Shown here one piece after another: positions 8,213 to 15,640 of a stretch of 64,000 nucleotides of DNA. The notes below the pieces were generated by a model. The model had not been told where the DNA came from and searched no databases. It saw only the letters and a program-made list of their open reading frames with translations. Both the position numbers and the translations under genes were made by a program. This DNA comes from UBA1858 sp963976865 (GTDB taxonomy: Bacteria; Pseudomonadota; Gammaproteobacteria; UBA4575), in contig CAXBLY010000003.1 of assembly GCA_963976865.1 (NCBI GenBank), positions 124,001 through 188,000 on the forward strand, read 5' to 3'. Position 1 is the stretch's first letter, and the number at the start of each line of letters is the position of its first letter.

Positions 8213-9556
8213 TTACGAATCGTTAGCTGATAGGGGAGTGCTAAATGCTGGTTTTATGGAATCAGTCCCAAATTTCATGTGATGGGCACGACCCAGTTTT
8301 TCTTCGTAAAAATCAATCGTGAACACTTCAGTAAGTGCATTACCATCCCAGTTATACATCTTCAGCCATTGCTCATCGTCTTTACCTTTCTTGTCCCAGT
8401 TTCCTAACAATGAGGTGGTGAAGTACACACGTGATCCATCCCAGCTTTGCGAAACCATGTTCACCTGGGAACCAATTTTTTTGGAATACCCCGGTTTAGG
8501 ATTCAGTGGATCAGTCATGTCCCAGAAAGTTGTTCTGCCGTCACCAAATGTATTTACCCATAGGCCATTGCCATCTGCAGTAATACTGATATCAGTAGGC
8601 AGTGGTAACTCTTCAGGGTTTCCTATTGTTGCTACATGATGTGACTGCCATTCGCCAGCGTCATCCTGTTTGATGACCCACATGGCTGAAGTAAGTGCAT
8701 TGGCAGTAACAGCCCAGTTATCTTCTTCAACAAGAGACCAGCGTAGCTCTAAAGGTGCGCCTGGAATATTAAACGCTTTTATTGGTTGTAATGTTTTAGC
8801 ATCCCATAACACCATTGAGTTCCCAAACTGCTTCATGGCTTCAGGGTCGTTTAACATTTTCCCCATATCCATCATGTAGTTGTTCCAACCTGTAAAACTG
8901 GTTGTAAGCATGACATTCTGTTTAGGATTAATCCCCATATCATAGGCATAACCATCAGCGTTAGGCATCTCGTCCGCGGTTGGCATCTTATGCACAGAGA
9001 CCAGTTCACCTTCATTGGTATACACTGCAAAGCCTGTCTGTCCGCCATGATCTTTTGTATTGGAAAGGTATAAAATAATCATGCGTCCAGGTATGGCATA
9101 CAATGTATGAGGACCTACCAGTCCAGTACCAATACTGCTATCAAATGATTTAACAATTTTTGGTTTTGCAGGATCGGTTGCCACATCCCATATATAGACC
9201 AGGTTTGTATCAAGCTGACCTGCCCAAATATGTCTGCGATCTTCCGTAAAACCTGTGTGGTGGGCTTCTCCGCGGCCTTCCAGGGAAACTACGTCAATCA
9301 CTTTGCCGAATTTCTCTGAATCAGGGTTTACATCAACAGTGACCATTTTGTCCGAACCATCACCAACGCCTTCAACACCTAATGTCCATATGTACACGTA
9401 GTCTTCCTGGCCTTTGATCAAATTACTCATATACGGTGAATTGCAGGTCTCGTCTGAATAGCCCACAGTACTGGTGAGTAATAATGTGATGAATGATAGA
9501 CATACCGAAAATATCGATCTGTGTGGAATTGGCACTCGTAAAGCGTTGCTTAGCAT
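8213..9556 (-). CDS. mtoX: SBP56-family methanethiol oxidase, periplasmic
   Basis: This 447-residue beta-propeller protein of the selenium-binding protein 56 family has an N-terminal signal peptide (cleavage near residue 33). Family landmarks are the AHHTGFTEDRRHIWAGQ region, LVGPHTLYAIPG, the PNADGYAYDMGI stretch, PTDISITADGNGLWV, and the closing AHHMKFG. Bacterial SBP56/MtoX is a copper enzyme that converts methanethiol with O2 and water to formaldehyde, hydrogen sulfide and hydrogen peroxide. The export signal and the downstream SCO and MauG genes match the operon described for methylotrophic MtoX, which raises the call above a generic SBP56 annotation. AAGGAG lies 10 bases before the ATG. 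The promoter region faces an ArsR-rhodanese gene and carries an array of 15-bp repeats. Confidence 0.88.
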   Translation of the reverse strand: MLSNALRVPIPHRSIFSVCLSFITLLLTSTVGYSDETCNSPYMSNLIKGQEDYVYIWTLGVEGVGDGSDKMVTVDVNPDSEKFGKVIDVVSLEGRGEAHHTGFTEDRRHIWAGQLDTNLVYIWDVATDPAKPKIVKSFDSSIGTGLVGPHTLYAIPGRMIILYLSNTKDHGGQTGFAVYTNEGELVSVHKMPTADEMPNADGYAYDMGINPKQNVMLTTSFTGWNNYMMDMGKMLNDPEAMKQFGNSMVLWDAKTLQPIKAFNIPGAPLELRWSLVEEDNWAVTANALTSAMWVIKQDDAGEWQSHHVATIGNPEELPLPTDISITADGNGLWVNTFGDGRTTFWDMTDPLNPKPGYSKKIGSQVNMVSQSWDGSRVYFTTSLLGNWDKKGKDDEQWLKMYNWDGNALTEVFTIDFYEEKLGRAHHMKFGTDSIKPAFSTPLSANDS

Positions 9557-9585
9557 TTTTGTAACTCCTTAAAAAACAATTAGTT

Positions 9586-9601
9586 ATGAATGTTATTTCA
9601 A
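9586..9601. promoter_or_regulatory. Degenerate operator half-pair next to the mtoX start
   Basis: ATGAA-N6-TTCAA has one mismatch to the TTGAA-N6-TTCAA palindrome found at the other sites of this locus. It lies about 30 bases upstream of the mtoX start codon, in the right place for a proximal operator. The match is weaker than the others. Confidence 0.4.
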
Positions 9602-9637
9602 TGTATGTTGTGTCAAAACAGTATTCATAGTAAATTA

Positions 9638-9697
9638 TTGAACTTCCATTCATTGAAATATAATTCATTGAAAATTTCTTCAATGAATTATATTTCA
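9638..9697. promoter_or_regulatory. Four tandem 15-bp operator repeats between mtoX and the ArsR-rhodanese gene
   Basis: Four consecutive 15-base units (9638, 9653, 9668, 9683) follow the pattern WTGAA-N6-TTCA. Adjacent units share bases so that each forms a TTGAA-N6-TTCAW palindrome. The third unit is part of a perfect 12-base inverted repeat (9661-9672 and 9679-9690, spacer 6). The array fills the middle of the divergent promoter and ends 16 bases before the regulator start, which suggests autoregulation and control of mtoX. Binding by the adjacent ArsR-family protein is inferred from position. Confidence 0.75.
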
Positions 9698-9713
9698 TAT
9701 ATAACTGAGTAAT

Positions 9714-10388
9714 ATGAACATGTCAAATGTAGATACGTTTGCTACCGATTTTTATGGCCAGCTGGCAAAAGTGGTTAAGGCGCTGGGAAATAAAATGAGA
9801 CTGGAAATACTGGTGTTACTCGCGCAAGGAGAACGCACAGTAGATTCAATATCCAAAGAAATTCAGCAACCCGTTACCAATATTTCTCATAACCTAAAAG
9901 ATTTACGTGAAATAGGCGCAGTGGCTACGCGTAAACAGGGAGTGAATGTGTTTTATAGTCTGGCGGATGATGCTGTGTACGACGTTGTCGTCTCGCTATG
10001 TGAGATTGCAGAGAAAAGATCATCCAAGTTTCAGGAAGTTGTCAGTACTTATCTGGATTCGCGGGATCAGCAGGAATCACTTGATTCAAAACAACTTGCC
10101 AAGCAGTTGAGTGAAGGCGATGTCACCATACTTGATGTGCGGCCACCGGAAGAATATAAAGCAGGTCACTTGAAAGGTGCGATCAATCTTCAGCTTAACG
10201 AAATTGATAAATATTTTTCAGAGTTGCCAGAAAAGAAGGAAGTGGTTGCTTACTGTAGAGGACCTTACTGTATCCTGGCTTATGAAGCTGTAGTAAAACT
10301 GCGTGAGATGGGCTATACAGCACATCGGCTGAAAGATGGGTTTCCTGACTGGAAAAATCAGGGGTATCCCATAGATGTGAATTCATAG
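9714..10388 (+). CDS. ArsR-family regulator fused to a rhodanese domain
   Basis: This 224-residue two-domain protein has an ArsR-type winged helix at residues 15-105. It includes the KALGNKMRLEIL helix and a recognition helix around QQPVTNISHNLKDL. A rhodanese domain spans residues 120-222 and has an active-site loop CRGPYC near residues 181-186. The classic ArsR metal-binding ELCVCDL motif is absent, so metal sensing at that site is unlikely. ArsR-rhodanese fusions are associated with sulfur metabolism, and the loop cysteine can carry a persulfide. The gene is divergent from mtoX across an operator array, and hydrogen sulfide is a product of MtoX, so sensing of sulfane sulfur is a reasonable inference. 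The next gene follows within about 20 bases. Confidence 0.88.
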   Translation: MNMSNVDTFATDFYGQLAKVVKALGNKMRLEILVLLAQGERTVDSISKEIQQPVTNISHNLKDLREIGAVATRKQGVNVFYSLADDAVYDVVVSLCEIAEKRSSKFQEVVSTYLDSRDQQESLDSKQLAKQLSEGDVTILDVRPPEEYKAGHLKGAINLQLNEIDKYFSELPEKKEVVAYCRGPYCILAYEAVVKLREMGYTAHRLKDGFPDWKNQGYPIDVNS

Positions 10389-10406
10389 ATATTGCCGAGA
10401 AATATT

Positions 10407-10802
10407 ATGAAGAATAATTATACGATCACTCGTCTTGATAAAGTAAGAATAAAAAAGATTTTAAAAAAATCTGAGCAGGATTATCCGGAATTATCAGACA
10501 GAGTAGAATCGGCAAGCGTGATTGACGCAATCGATGTGCCGAATGATCTTGTCACAATGAATTGTCGAATACGTTGCCAGGATCCAGAAACAAAAAGCAT
10601 TACAGAAATCACATTGGTGTATCCCAGGTATGCTGATGAAGAGATAGGTAATGTTTCTATTCTTTCTAATGCGGGCATCGCACTCTTCGCCGCAAACGTC
10701 GGGCAGACAATCGAGTATCAGTCATCTGAAGGTAATATCGTGTCTCTGTATATTGTGGAAATATTGTATCAGCCAGAACATGCAGGGCATTATCTAATCT
10801 GA
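10407..10802 (+). CDS. Rnk-like GreA/GreB C-terminal domain protein
   Basis: This 131-residue protein resembles Rnk, the regulator of nucleoside diphosphate kinase, which shares the FKBP-like C-terminal domain of GreA/GreB and can bind RNA polymerase. A short helical N-terminus (residues 1-45) is followed by the domain with VYPRYADEEIGNVSILSNAGIALF and YQPEHAGHY near the end. The frame could start at a TTG at 10392, but the ATG at 10407 is preferred because the Rnk N-terminal pattern begins there. It probably forms one operon with the ArsR-rhodanese gene. Its role in a methanethiol locus is unclear. Homology to Rnk is good, but function is not shown here. Confidence 0.75.
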   Translation: MKNNYTITRLDKVRIKKILKKSEQDYPELSDRVESASVIDAIDVPNDLVTMNCRIRCQDPETKSITEITLVYPRYADEEIGNVSILSNAGIALFAANVGQTIEYQSSEGNIVSLYIVEILYQPEHAGHYLI

Positions 10803-10914
10803 TTTGTTTGCGGTTTTTTCTCAGAAAACACAGTCAGGTTCATAGCCTGATTTAATTCAAGCTGTGAAATCTCTATCCCCAGAATCATATCCATACAATT
10901 ATTAAGCGAACTAT

Positions 10915-10930
10915 TTGAAATAAAATTCAA
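10915..10930. promoter_or_regulatory. Operator-like palindrome upstream of the second MauG gene (distal)
   Basis: This is a perfect TTGAA-N6-TTCAA site, extended to ATTTGAA-N6-TTCAAAT (10913-10932). It has the same half-sites and 6-base spacer as the mtoX array. It lies 106 bases upstream of the mauG-like gene at 11036 and is probably bound by the same regulator. Confidence 0.6.
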
Positions 10931-10971
10931 ATAACATATTGACATCATGATTAAGAAGTTGTGATAATAAC

Positions 10972-10987
10972 TTGAAGAATATTTCAA
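10972..10987. promoter_or_regulatory. Operator-like palindrome at the promoter of the second MauG gene (proximal)
   Basis: This is a perfect TTGAA-N6-TTCAA site whose right arm continues TTCAATGAAT exactly as in the mtoX array. A TATAAT hexamer lies at 11002-11007, so the site covers the expected -35 position. That favours repression by the ArsR-rhodanese protein. Confidence 0.65.
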
Positions 10988-11035
10988 TGAATATTTATTC
11001 ATATAATTTTCAGGGCTATATTGTAGGGTAAGATA

Positions 11036-12346
11036 ATGATAATAAAAGAGAAAATATTACATTCAATAGTGTTCATCGGCATATTTGCGACAAATATCAC
11101 ACTTGCAGATATGACAATTTCGCAGGTTGAATATGGTCCAGGTGACCGTAAAGCAGGCTACGATTCTGTTGATTACACAACGAATTCACTGAGTCTGGAG
11201 GCCCGCATAGGCAAACCAGCAGACTTGCTGGCGCTAATGAAAAACCCACCATTGGGGCTGCCAGCGATTAAACAACCTGCTAACAATCACGCGACAGAGC
11301 AAAAACTACATCTGGGCAAGCAACTGTTTTTTGATAGACGGCTATCATTTAACGGTACGATTTCTTGCGCAACCTGCCATATTCCTGAACAGGGCTTTAC
11401 GAATAATGAGATTAAAACAGCCGTAGGTTTTCAGGGTCGCAGTGTTAAACGTAATAGCCCGACAATGTTTAATGTCGCCTATCTAACTCGCCTATTTCAC
11501 GATGGCAGGGAATTCACACTTGAGCAGTTAGCCTGGTCACCGTTATTGGCACACAATGAAATGGCGAATCCATCCATGGGCTATGTGATACATAAAATCA
11601 GAAATACTGATAATTACGCTGAACTGTTTGATCAGGCATTTGACGGCCAGGGTGTGACTATTGATACAGTTGGTAAAGCATTAGCAGTGTATCAAAGGAC
11701 ACTGGTATCGGCTGATTCCCGTTTTGACCGCTGGTATTTTGGTGGTGATTCATCACAGCTAACTGACCAGGAAAAACAGGGGTTTGAAATTTTTACAGGG
11801 AAAGGTAACTGCAGTGCATGTCACACCATCAATAATGACTACGCATTGTTTACAGATAATAAACTTCACAATACTGGAATGGGTTATCAGGAATCGATGG
11901 GTGTCAGTGAACCTACCCAGCGCATACAGTTAGCACCCGGCGTATACGCCGAGGTTGAAAGGGAAGTTGTTGAATCTTTCAGACAAAAGCCAAAACAAAG
12001 TGACCTGGGATTGTATGAGTTAACACAGGACCCGGATGATCGCTGGAAGTACCGTACACCGACTTTGCGCAATGTTGCTTTGACAGCACCCTATATGCAT
12101 AACGGAAAGTTTTTAATGTTGCGTGAAGTGATCGAGTTTTACAACAAGGGAGGCATTGAGAATGAATTGCTCAGCCCTCTGTTGAGACCGCTTAATCTAA
12201 GTGAGGAAGAGGTGGACTCTATGGTGGCTTTCCTCAAAACATTAACTGGAGGTAATGTCGATACACTGGTAGCAGATGCATTTTCGGTGCCTGTAAAAGA
12301 TATTAAAGACGGTCAGGATCATAGAAAAACGCTGGGAAGTTATTGA
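11036..12346 (+). CDS. MauG-like di-haem cytochrome c peroxidase family protein (second copy)
   Basis: This 436-residue exported protein is closely similar to the product of 6248-7453. It has a signal sequence (residues 5-25), haem sites CATCH near residue 119 and CSACH near residue 262, and PYMHNGK near residue 354. It carries about 50 extra residues between the signal peptide and the first haem domain. The paralogues share stretches such as the FDRRLS segment and the EQGFTNNE region, so they probably arose by duplication. The gene has its own TATAAT box overlapped by operator-like palindromes, placing it in the mtoX regulon although it is on the other strand. A role in MtoX maturation or in removing the hydrogen peroxide it makes is inferred. 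Confidence 0.85.
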   Translation: MIIKEKILHSIVFIGIFATNITLADMTISQVEYGPGDRKAGYDSVDYTTNSLSLEARIGKPADLLALMKNPPLGLPAIKQPANNHATEQKLHLGKQLFFDRRLSFNGTISCATCHIPEQGFTNNEIKTAVGFQGRSVKRNSPTMFNVAYLTRLFHDGREFTLEQLAWSPLLAHNEMANPSMGYVIHKIRNTDNYAELFDQAFDGQGVTIDTVGKALAVYQRTLVSADSRFDRWYFGGDSSQLTDQEKQGFEIFTGKGNCSACHTINNDYALFTDNKLHNTGMGYQESMGVSEPTQRIQLAPGVYAEVEREVVESFRQKPKQSDLGLYELTQDPDDRWKYRTPTLRNVALTAPYMHNGKFLMLREVIEFYNKGGIENELLSPLLRPLNLSEEEVDSMVAFLKTLTGGNVDTLVADAFSVPVKDIKDGQDHRKTLGSY

Positions 12347-12419
12347 GTCCGGGCGTTTTGTGTAAATGTATGATTTTTTCGATGTTAAAACAAAACTGAA
12401 ACTTTAGGTGAGAATAATC

Positions 12420-12548
12420 ATGAATACTAAATGTGTTAGTGGTTTGTGGAATAGCGCTACAAAATATACCAGTGATTACTGGATAGAAACAATTCTATTG
12501 TTTATGTATTTCAAGCTTGTTTTTGCAGCAGGTCTTTATACTTTTTAG
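12420..12548 (+). CDS. Small membrane peptide, 42 residues
   Basis: An ATG preceded by AGGTGAG at 8-base spacing opens a 42-codon frame. The first 21 residues are polar (MNTKCVSGLWNSATKYTSDY). A hydrophobic helix of about 20 residues follows and ends at the TAG. No homologue is recognised. It lies 73 bases after the second MauG gene on the same strand and is followed by a hairpin terminator, so it would be the last gene of that transcript. The good ribosome site, single transmembrane helix and position before the terminator favour a real small protein. Confidence 0.5.
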   Translation: MNTKCVSGLWNSATKYTSDYWIETILLFMYFKLVFAAGLYTF

Positions 12549-12616
12549 CGCTATAAGTATTACTGACAATAGATACGCTAGTCTGAGGCCATTCAATCGG
12601 TAGGTAAATAATTGCG

Positions 12617-12653
12617 AAAGGCGCGACAATGATACCTTGTCAGTCGCGTCTTT
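12617..12653. terminator. Bidirectional factor-independent terminator
   Basis: An 11-base stem (arms 12617-12627 and 12643-12653, one G-U pair) has a GC-rich core, a 15-base loop, and A and T tracts at its base. It sits between the 42-residue peptide gene and the convergent 70-residue gene and can serve both. Confidence 0.7.
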
Positions 12654-12718
12654 TGTGCTCGACTGTATCAGGTGAACAGCGATTCCTGCTGGGTAGTATA
12701 GAGCGTTATTGTGACTGT

Positions 12719-12931
12719 TTAATTGCTATGAGAGTTAAGCTCTTTCTCAAACTGTTTTATTAAAACATCAATATCTGTCATTTCCAGTGCTGATATTGAA
12801 GCTTCAAATGCACCTTCCTGGCAGAGCCCGGCTATAAGGGCATCGATGTATGCCTGTTTGGCAGAATCTATACAGTTACGTTTTATAAATTCTGCCAGTG
12901 ACTTTTGATAAACAGTTGGTTTGTCTGGCAC
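12719..12931 (-). CDS. Small protein of unknown function, 70 residues
   Basis: This all-helical, soluble 70-residue protein starts at a GTG codon with a weak AAGG 12 bases upstream. It has two cysteines (near residues 20 and 37) and no signal or membrane segment. I do not recognise a family. It lies 66 bases downstream of the sulfur-oxygenase-like gene on the same strand, with no terminator between, so the two are probably co-transcribed. The frame is compact and ends near the shared terminator, which supports a real gene. Confidence 0.5.
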   Translation of the reverse strand: MPDKPTVYQKSLAEFIKRNCIDSAKQAYIDALIAGLCQEGAFEASISALEMTDIDVLIKQFEKELNSHSN

Positions 12932-12997
12932 TGGCGTAAAACCTTGATGTAGAAATATCGATAAACTTCAATAAACAGGGTTATCAGATTATATCAG

Positions 12998-13384
12998 CTA
13001 TGCAGGTGATCCCTGCCACAGTAGATTATAGCCAACTTCATATGTATCGGTGCAATATTCTGCGAGAGCAGAGAATTTATTTTTAAATGCTGTGTCAGCG
13101 TGTGATACTTCATGTTGTTCAAACGATTTCCAGTACGTCACTATCGAGATGTGGTTGTCAGTATCTTTGTTGTCAGACAGAGACCCTTGTTCTGAAATGA
13201 ATCCGCTGAATTTGAATACCTGGCCGCCAATAAAACCCCCTTTGTCATTTCCATAGGTGTTACTGACAGTGTTGCATAGTTCACCAAGAGCAAGTTCGAT
13301 ATCTTCTTCTGTGACATTGCTTTTAAGTTTTACAACGTTGTATAGCATGACACAATCATAAGGAATGGTTATAGAATCAAACAT
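12998..13384 (-). CDS. Small ferredoxin-fold protein resembling half of a sulfur oxygenase reductase
   Basis: This 128-residue protein has the alternating pattern of dimeric alpha/beta barrel proteins (ABM/Dabb/SOR superfamily). From memory of archaeal sulfur oxygenase reductases, four features coincide. A cysteine in GELCNTV (residue 37) is followed by a GGFIG turn, as the catalytic cysteine of SOR is followed by PGFVG. The segment YWKSFEQHEVSH (residues 86-97) matches FWKDWKDHEEMH, including the H-x3-H iron ligands. A TYEVGY segment about 21 residues later parallels the region of the third ligand, a glutamate. SOR is about 310 residues; this is less than half. A generic antibiotic-biosynthesis monooxygenase relative is the alternative. 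The location beside the mtoX locus fits sulfur chemistry. Confidence 0.5.
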   Translation of the reverse strand: MFDSITIPYDCVMLYNVVKLKSNVTEEDIELALGELCNTVSNTYGNDKGGFIGGQVFKFSGFISEQGSLSDNKDTDNHISIVTYWKSFEQHEVSHADTAFKNKFSALAEYCTDTYEVGYNLLWQGSPA

Positions 13385-14034
13385 AATAATATTCTCCTGT
13401 TTGTAACAATTGGCGGTGAGTAGCAGTTTTAATGTTTCATCTGTTTAATATAATTTGAGTATTAATGAAGTGGTGTTTATTTTATTGAGGCCAGTTTTTT
13501 TAGAGGTGAAAGCGCTTGTAGACATGCAGGAATTTATCTTTGGACAATATCTTTGTTATCCAGTCGTCATACAGTGTATATATTAACCTCTTGAAAAGTG
13601 ATTAATCGACTTTCATGCAGTCTGAATCTCAAAAAAATATATGATATATATTAAATATATGTTAAATATAAATTAATATGTCTGAGTGGGTAGCTTTAAT
13701 ATCTAAAACCGGGGTGGGCGATTGCTAAAATTATATATGCGAAAATGCTGAATATTTGTTAGGTAAGATTAAACTAAAGTCAGGCAGGTAAAACACTGGG
13801 GTGAACTATTTGAGTGAGTATGGAATGCAGTGTATCTGAATTAAGCAGTATTCTTGGTGGTAAAATAGACATGTATAAAAGTGTTGGTAAAACGATGGTC
13901 AGTTAATGCGGCATCAAATAAGCTACATATAATCAACTGTAGAGTCCGTGAAATTATTTCTGCAGGTATTCCAAAATTAATCACTGAAAAACATATATTC
14001 ACGTCATAATAATAAGGCATTGCAGGGAAATAGA
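13385..14034. other. Long intergenic region upstream of the HPP gene
   Basis: There are about 650 bases without a convincing gene. Bases 13632-13680 are almost pure A+T with repeated ATATAT/TTAAATAT runs. The left end should contain the promoter of the sulfur-oxygenase-like gene, and its start is preceded by the ribosome-type sequence AGGAGAA (minus strand). A 28-codon plus-strand frame near 13819-13905 has no ribosome site or recognisable sequence and is not called. Confidence 0.5.
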
Positions 14035-14991
14035 TTGTCCGCAAAATTGAATAAACTATATAAGTTGATTGGTGTGTCACGTGTGCCTGCCAGTCATCTT
14101 GAGAAAATTGTTTCTGGCATCGGAGCGTTAATAGCGATTCTGGGGATTATGATGATAAGCCAGTGGTCAGTTGGCTCGCCAGCTGCCGCTATTATAGTGG
14201 CATCTATGGGGGCCTCTGCAGTCCTGATTTTCGCAGTTCCCCATGGCCCATTATCTCAGCCCTGGCCGGTTTTCGGAGGTCATCTTGTTTCTGCTGCTAT
14301 TGGTGTTACCTGTGCCAGCTATCTTTCCAATGACATTCTTGCAGCCAGCATCGCGGTCGGTGCGTCTGTCAGTGTAATGTACTATATGCATTGTATTCAC
14401 CCGCCTGGAGGTGCAACAGCTTTATCGGCTGTGATTGGTGGAACGTCTGTACATGAGCTTGGTTATTATTATCTGATCACTCCTGTTCTGATAAATGTAT
14501 TGGTGATTCTCTCTGTTGGTGTGGTATTTAATGCTTTCTTTGTCTGGCGTCGATATCCAGCGGCGTGGCATCGATCCCGAAATGTAAATAAGGGAAAAAC
14601 AGATCATGTTGTTCCAAGTATTTCACATGAGGATTTTGTTTATGCCTTAAGTGAGATCGATTCCTACATTGATGTAAATGAACACGACTTGTTGCGCATA
14701 TACGACCTGGTCACGAAAAAATCTCAGGAACATGTCTTCCCTGCAGAAAGGCTGGTAGTCGGTGAATATTACAGTAACGGGGAATATGGCAGCGACTGGT
14801 CAGTGCGGCAAATTGTTGACCGTTCAGAAGATGGCAACAATAAAGATGTCATTATTTACAAGGTAGCTGCTGGTAAAGGCAGGCGCGAATCTGGCTACTC
14901 ATCTGGAGATGAATTCAGGAGATGGGCAAAGTATCAAGTAGTCAGAGATGAAGATGACTGGAAAAGAGTTAATCATTCTGGCGATGAATAG
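14035..14991 (+). CDS. HPP-family membrane protein with an unusual soluble tail
   Basis: This 318-residue protein has five predicted membrane helices in residues 20-165, including the family signature HCIHPPGGATALSAVIG. HPP proteins have been linked to nitrite transport in plants and cyanobacteria. In many bacteria the HPP domain is followed by a linker and two CBS domains. Here the linker is present (residues 190-230, with EDFVYALSEIDSYIDV), but the CBS pair is replaced by an 80-residue polar domain I do not recognise, rich in Asp, Glu, Arg and Gly. The start is chosen as TTG at 14035 because AGGGA lies 6 bases upstream; an in-frame TTG at 14020 is the alternative. NsrR is encoded next, 121 bases away. 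Confidence 0.75.
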   Translation: MSAKLNKLYKLIGVSRVPASHLEKIVSGIGALIAILGIMMISQWSVGSPAAAIIVASMGASAVLIFAVPHGPLSQPWPVFGGHLVSAAIGVTCASYLSNDILAASIAVGASVSVMYYMHCIHPPGGATALSAVIGGTSVHELGYYYLITPVLINVLVILSVGVVFNAFFVWRRYPAAWHRSRNVNKGKTDHVVPSISHEDFVYALSEIDSYIDVNEHDLLRIYDLVTKKSQEHVFPAERLVVGEYYSNGEYGSDWSVRQIVDRSEDGNNKDVIIYKVAAGKGRRESGYSSGDEFRRWAKYQVVRDEDDWKRVNHSGDE

Positions 14992-15112
14992 CAAGGACAA
15001 GGCTATCTGTATTTCAAGTGGTGTATGTACATCGTTAAGTGAAAAATAATTTTCTTGAAATTAAAGTATAATAATTGAACTGCCTGTAAATTAGGTTGGA
15101 GGAATTACAGTT

Positions 15113-15553
15113 ATGCGTATGACAAAGTATTCGGATTATGCGTTGCGTGTATTGATATATCTGGCCTGTATTCCAAAGGGTGAGCTGACAACAATTGCCA
15201 GGCTTTCTGCTGCCTATTCAATATCAGAAAACCATATTCGAGTGGTTGTGAATAATCTCGGTCAGTCAGGTTTTATTCGTACGTTGCCTGGGAAAGGTGG
15301 CGGCATATCACTCGTTCTTGACCCTCATGAAATAAATCTGGCAGATGTCGTACGACAAACAGAGAAAGACTTTTTTATAGTTGAATGCTTTAATCCTGAA
15401 GGTAACTGCCAGATTGAAAAAGCGTGCATGCTGAAACACGTATTGGACGAAGCATTTCATTCGTTTATGGATACGCTCGAGCAATACACGCTTGCAGATG
15501 TAACCGGCAATAAAAATAAACTTAAAACATTATTAAATGTTGGTGTCGCTTAA
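15113..15553 (+). CDS. nsrR: NsrR-type Rrf2-family nitric-oxide-sensing repressor
   Basis: This 146-residue Rrf2-family winged-helix protein has an MTKYSDYALRVLIYLA N-terminus, a recognition helix around SENHIRVVVNNL, and a GKGGGISL wing. Three cysteines in the arrangement C-x6-C-x5-C (residues 102-115) would ligate an Fe-S cluster. The sequence around them, CFNPEGNC then ACMLKHVL, and the YTLADV C-terminus are typical of NsrR rather than IscR. NsrR represses genes for nitric oxide and nitrosative stress and is released when NO attacks its cluster. A GGAGGAA ribosome site precedes the ATG and a TATAAT lies at 15067-15072. Its neighbours, an HPP protein and a DsrC-like protein, suggest a nitrogen-oxide and sulfur redox setting. 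Confidence 0.85.
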   Translation: MRMTKYSDYALRVLIYLACIPKGELTTIARLSAAYSISENHIRVVVNNLGQSGFIRTLPGKGGGISLVLDPHEINLADVVRQTEKDFFIVECFNPEGNCQIEKACMLKHVLDEAFHSFMDTLEQYTLADVTGNKNKLKTLLNVGVA

Positions 15554-15640
15554 TCCTTCTACTAATATTACTAAGTGAATATTCTAAGTTATAAGATATA
15601 TAATTAATATATGTAAACGATATCAGAAGGGAGTGTAACG

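Noticed and set aside
13632..13680. AT-rich ATATAT/TTAAATAT stretch, considered as a replication or partition element
   Set aside because: There are no DnaA-box clusters, iterons or replication genes nearby; it is probably only a promoter-region AT tract.
13841..14080. 79-residue minus-strand frame upstream of and overlapping the HPP gene
   Set aside because: Composition is unlike a protein of known type, it overlaps the HPP start, and no ribosome site was found.
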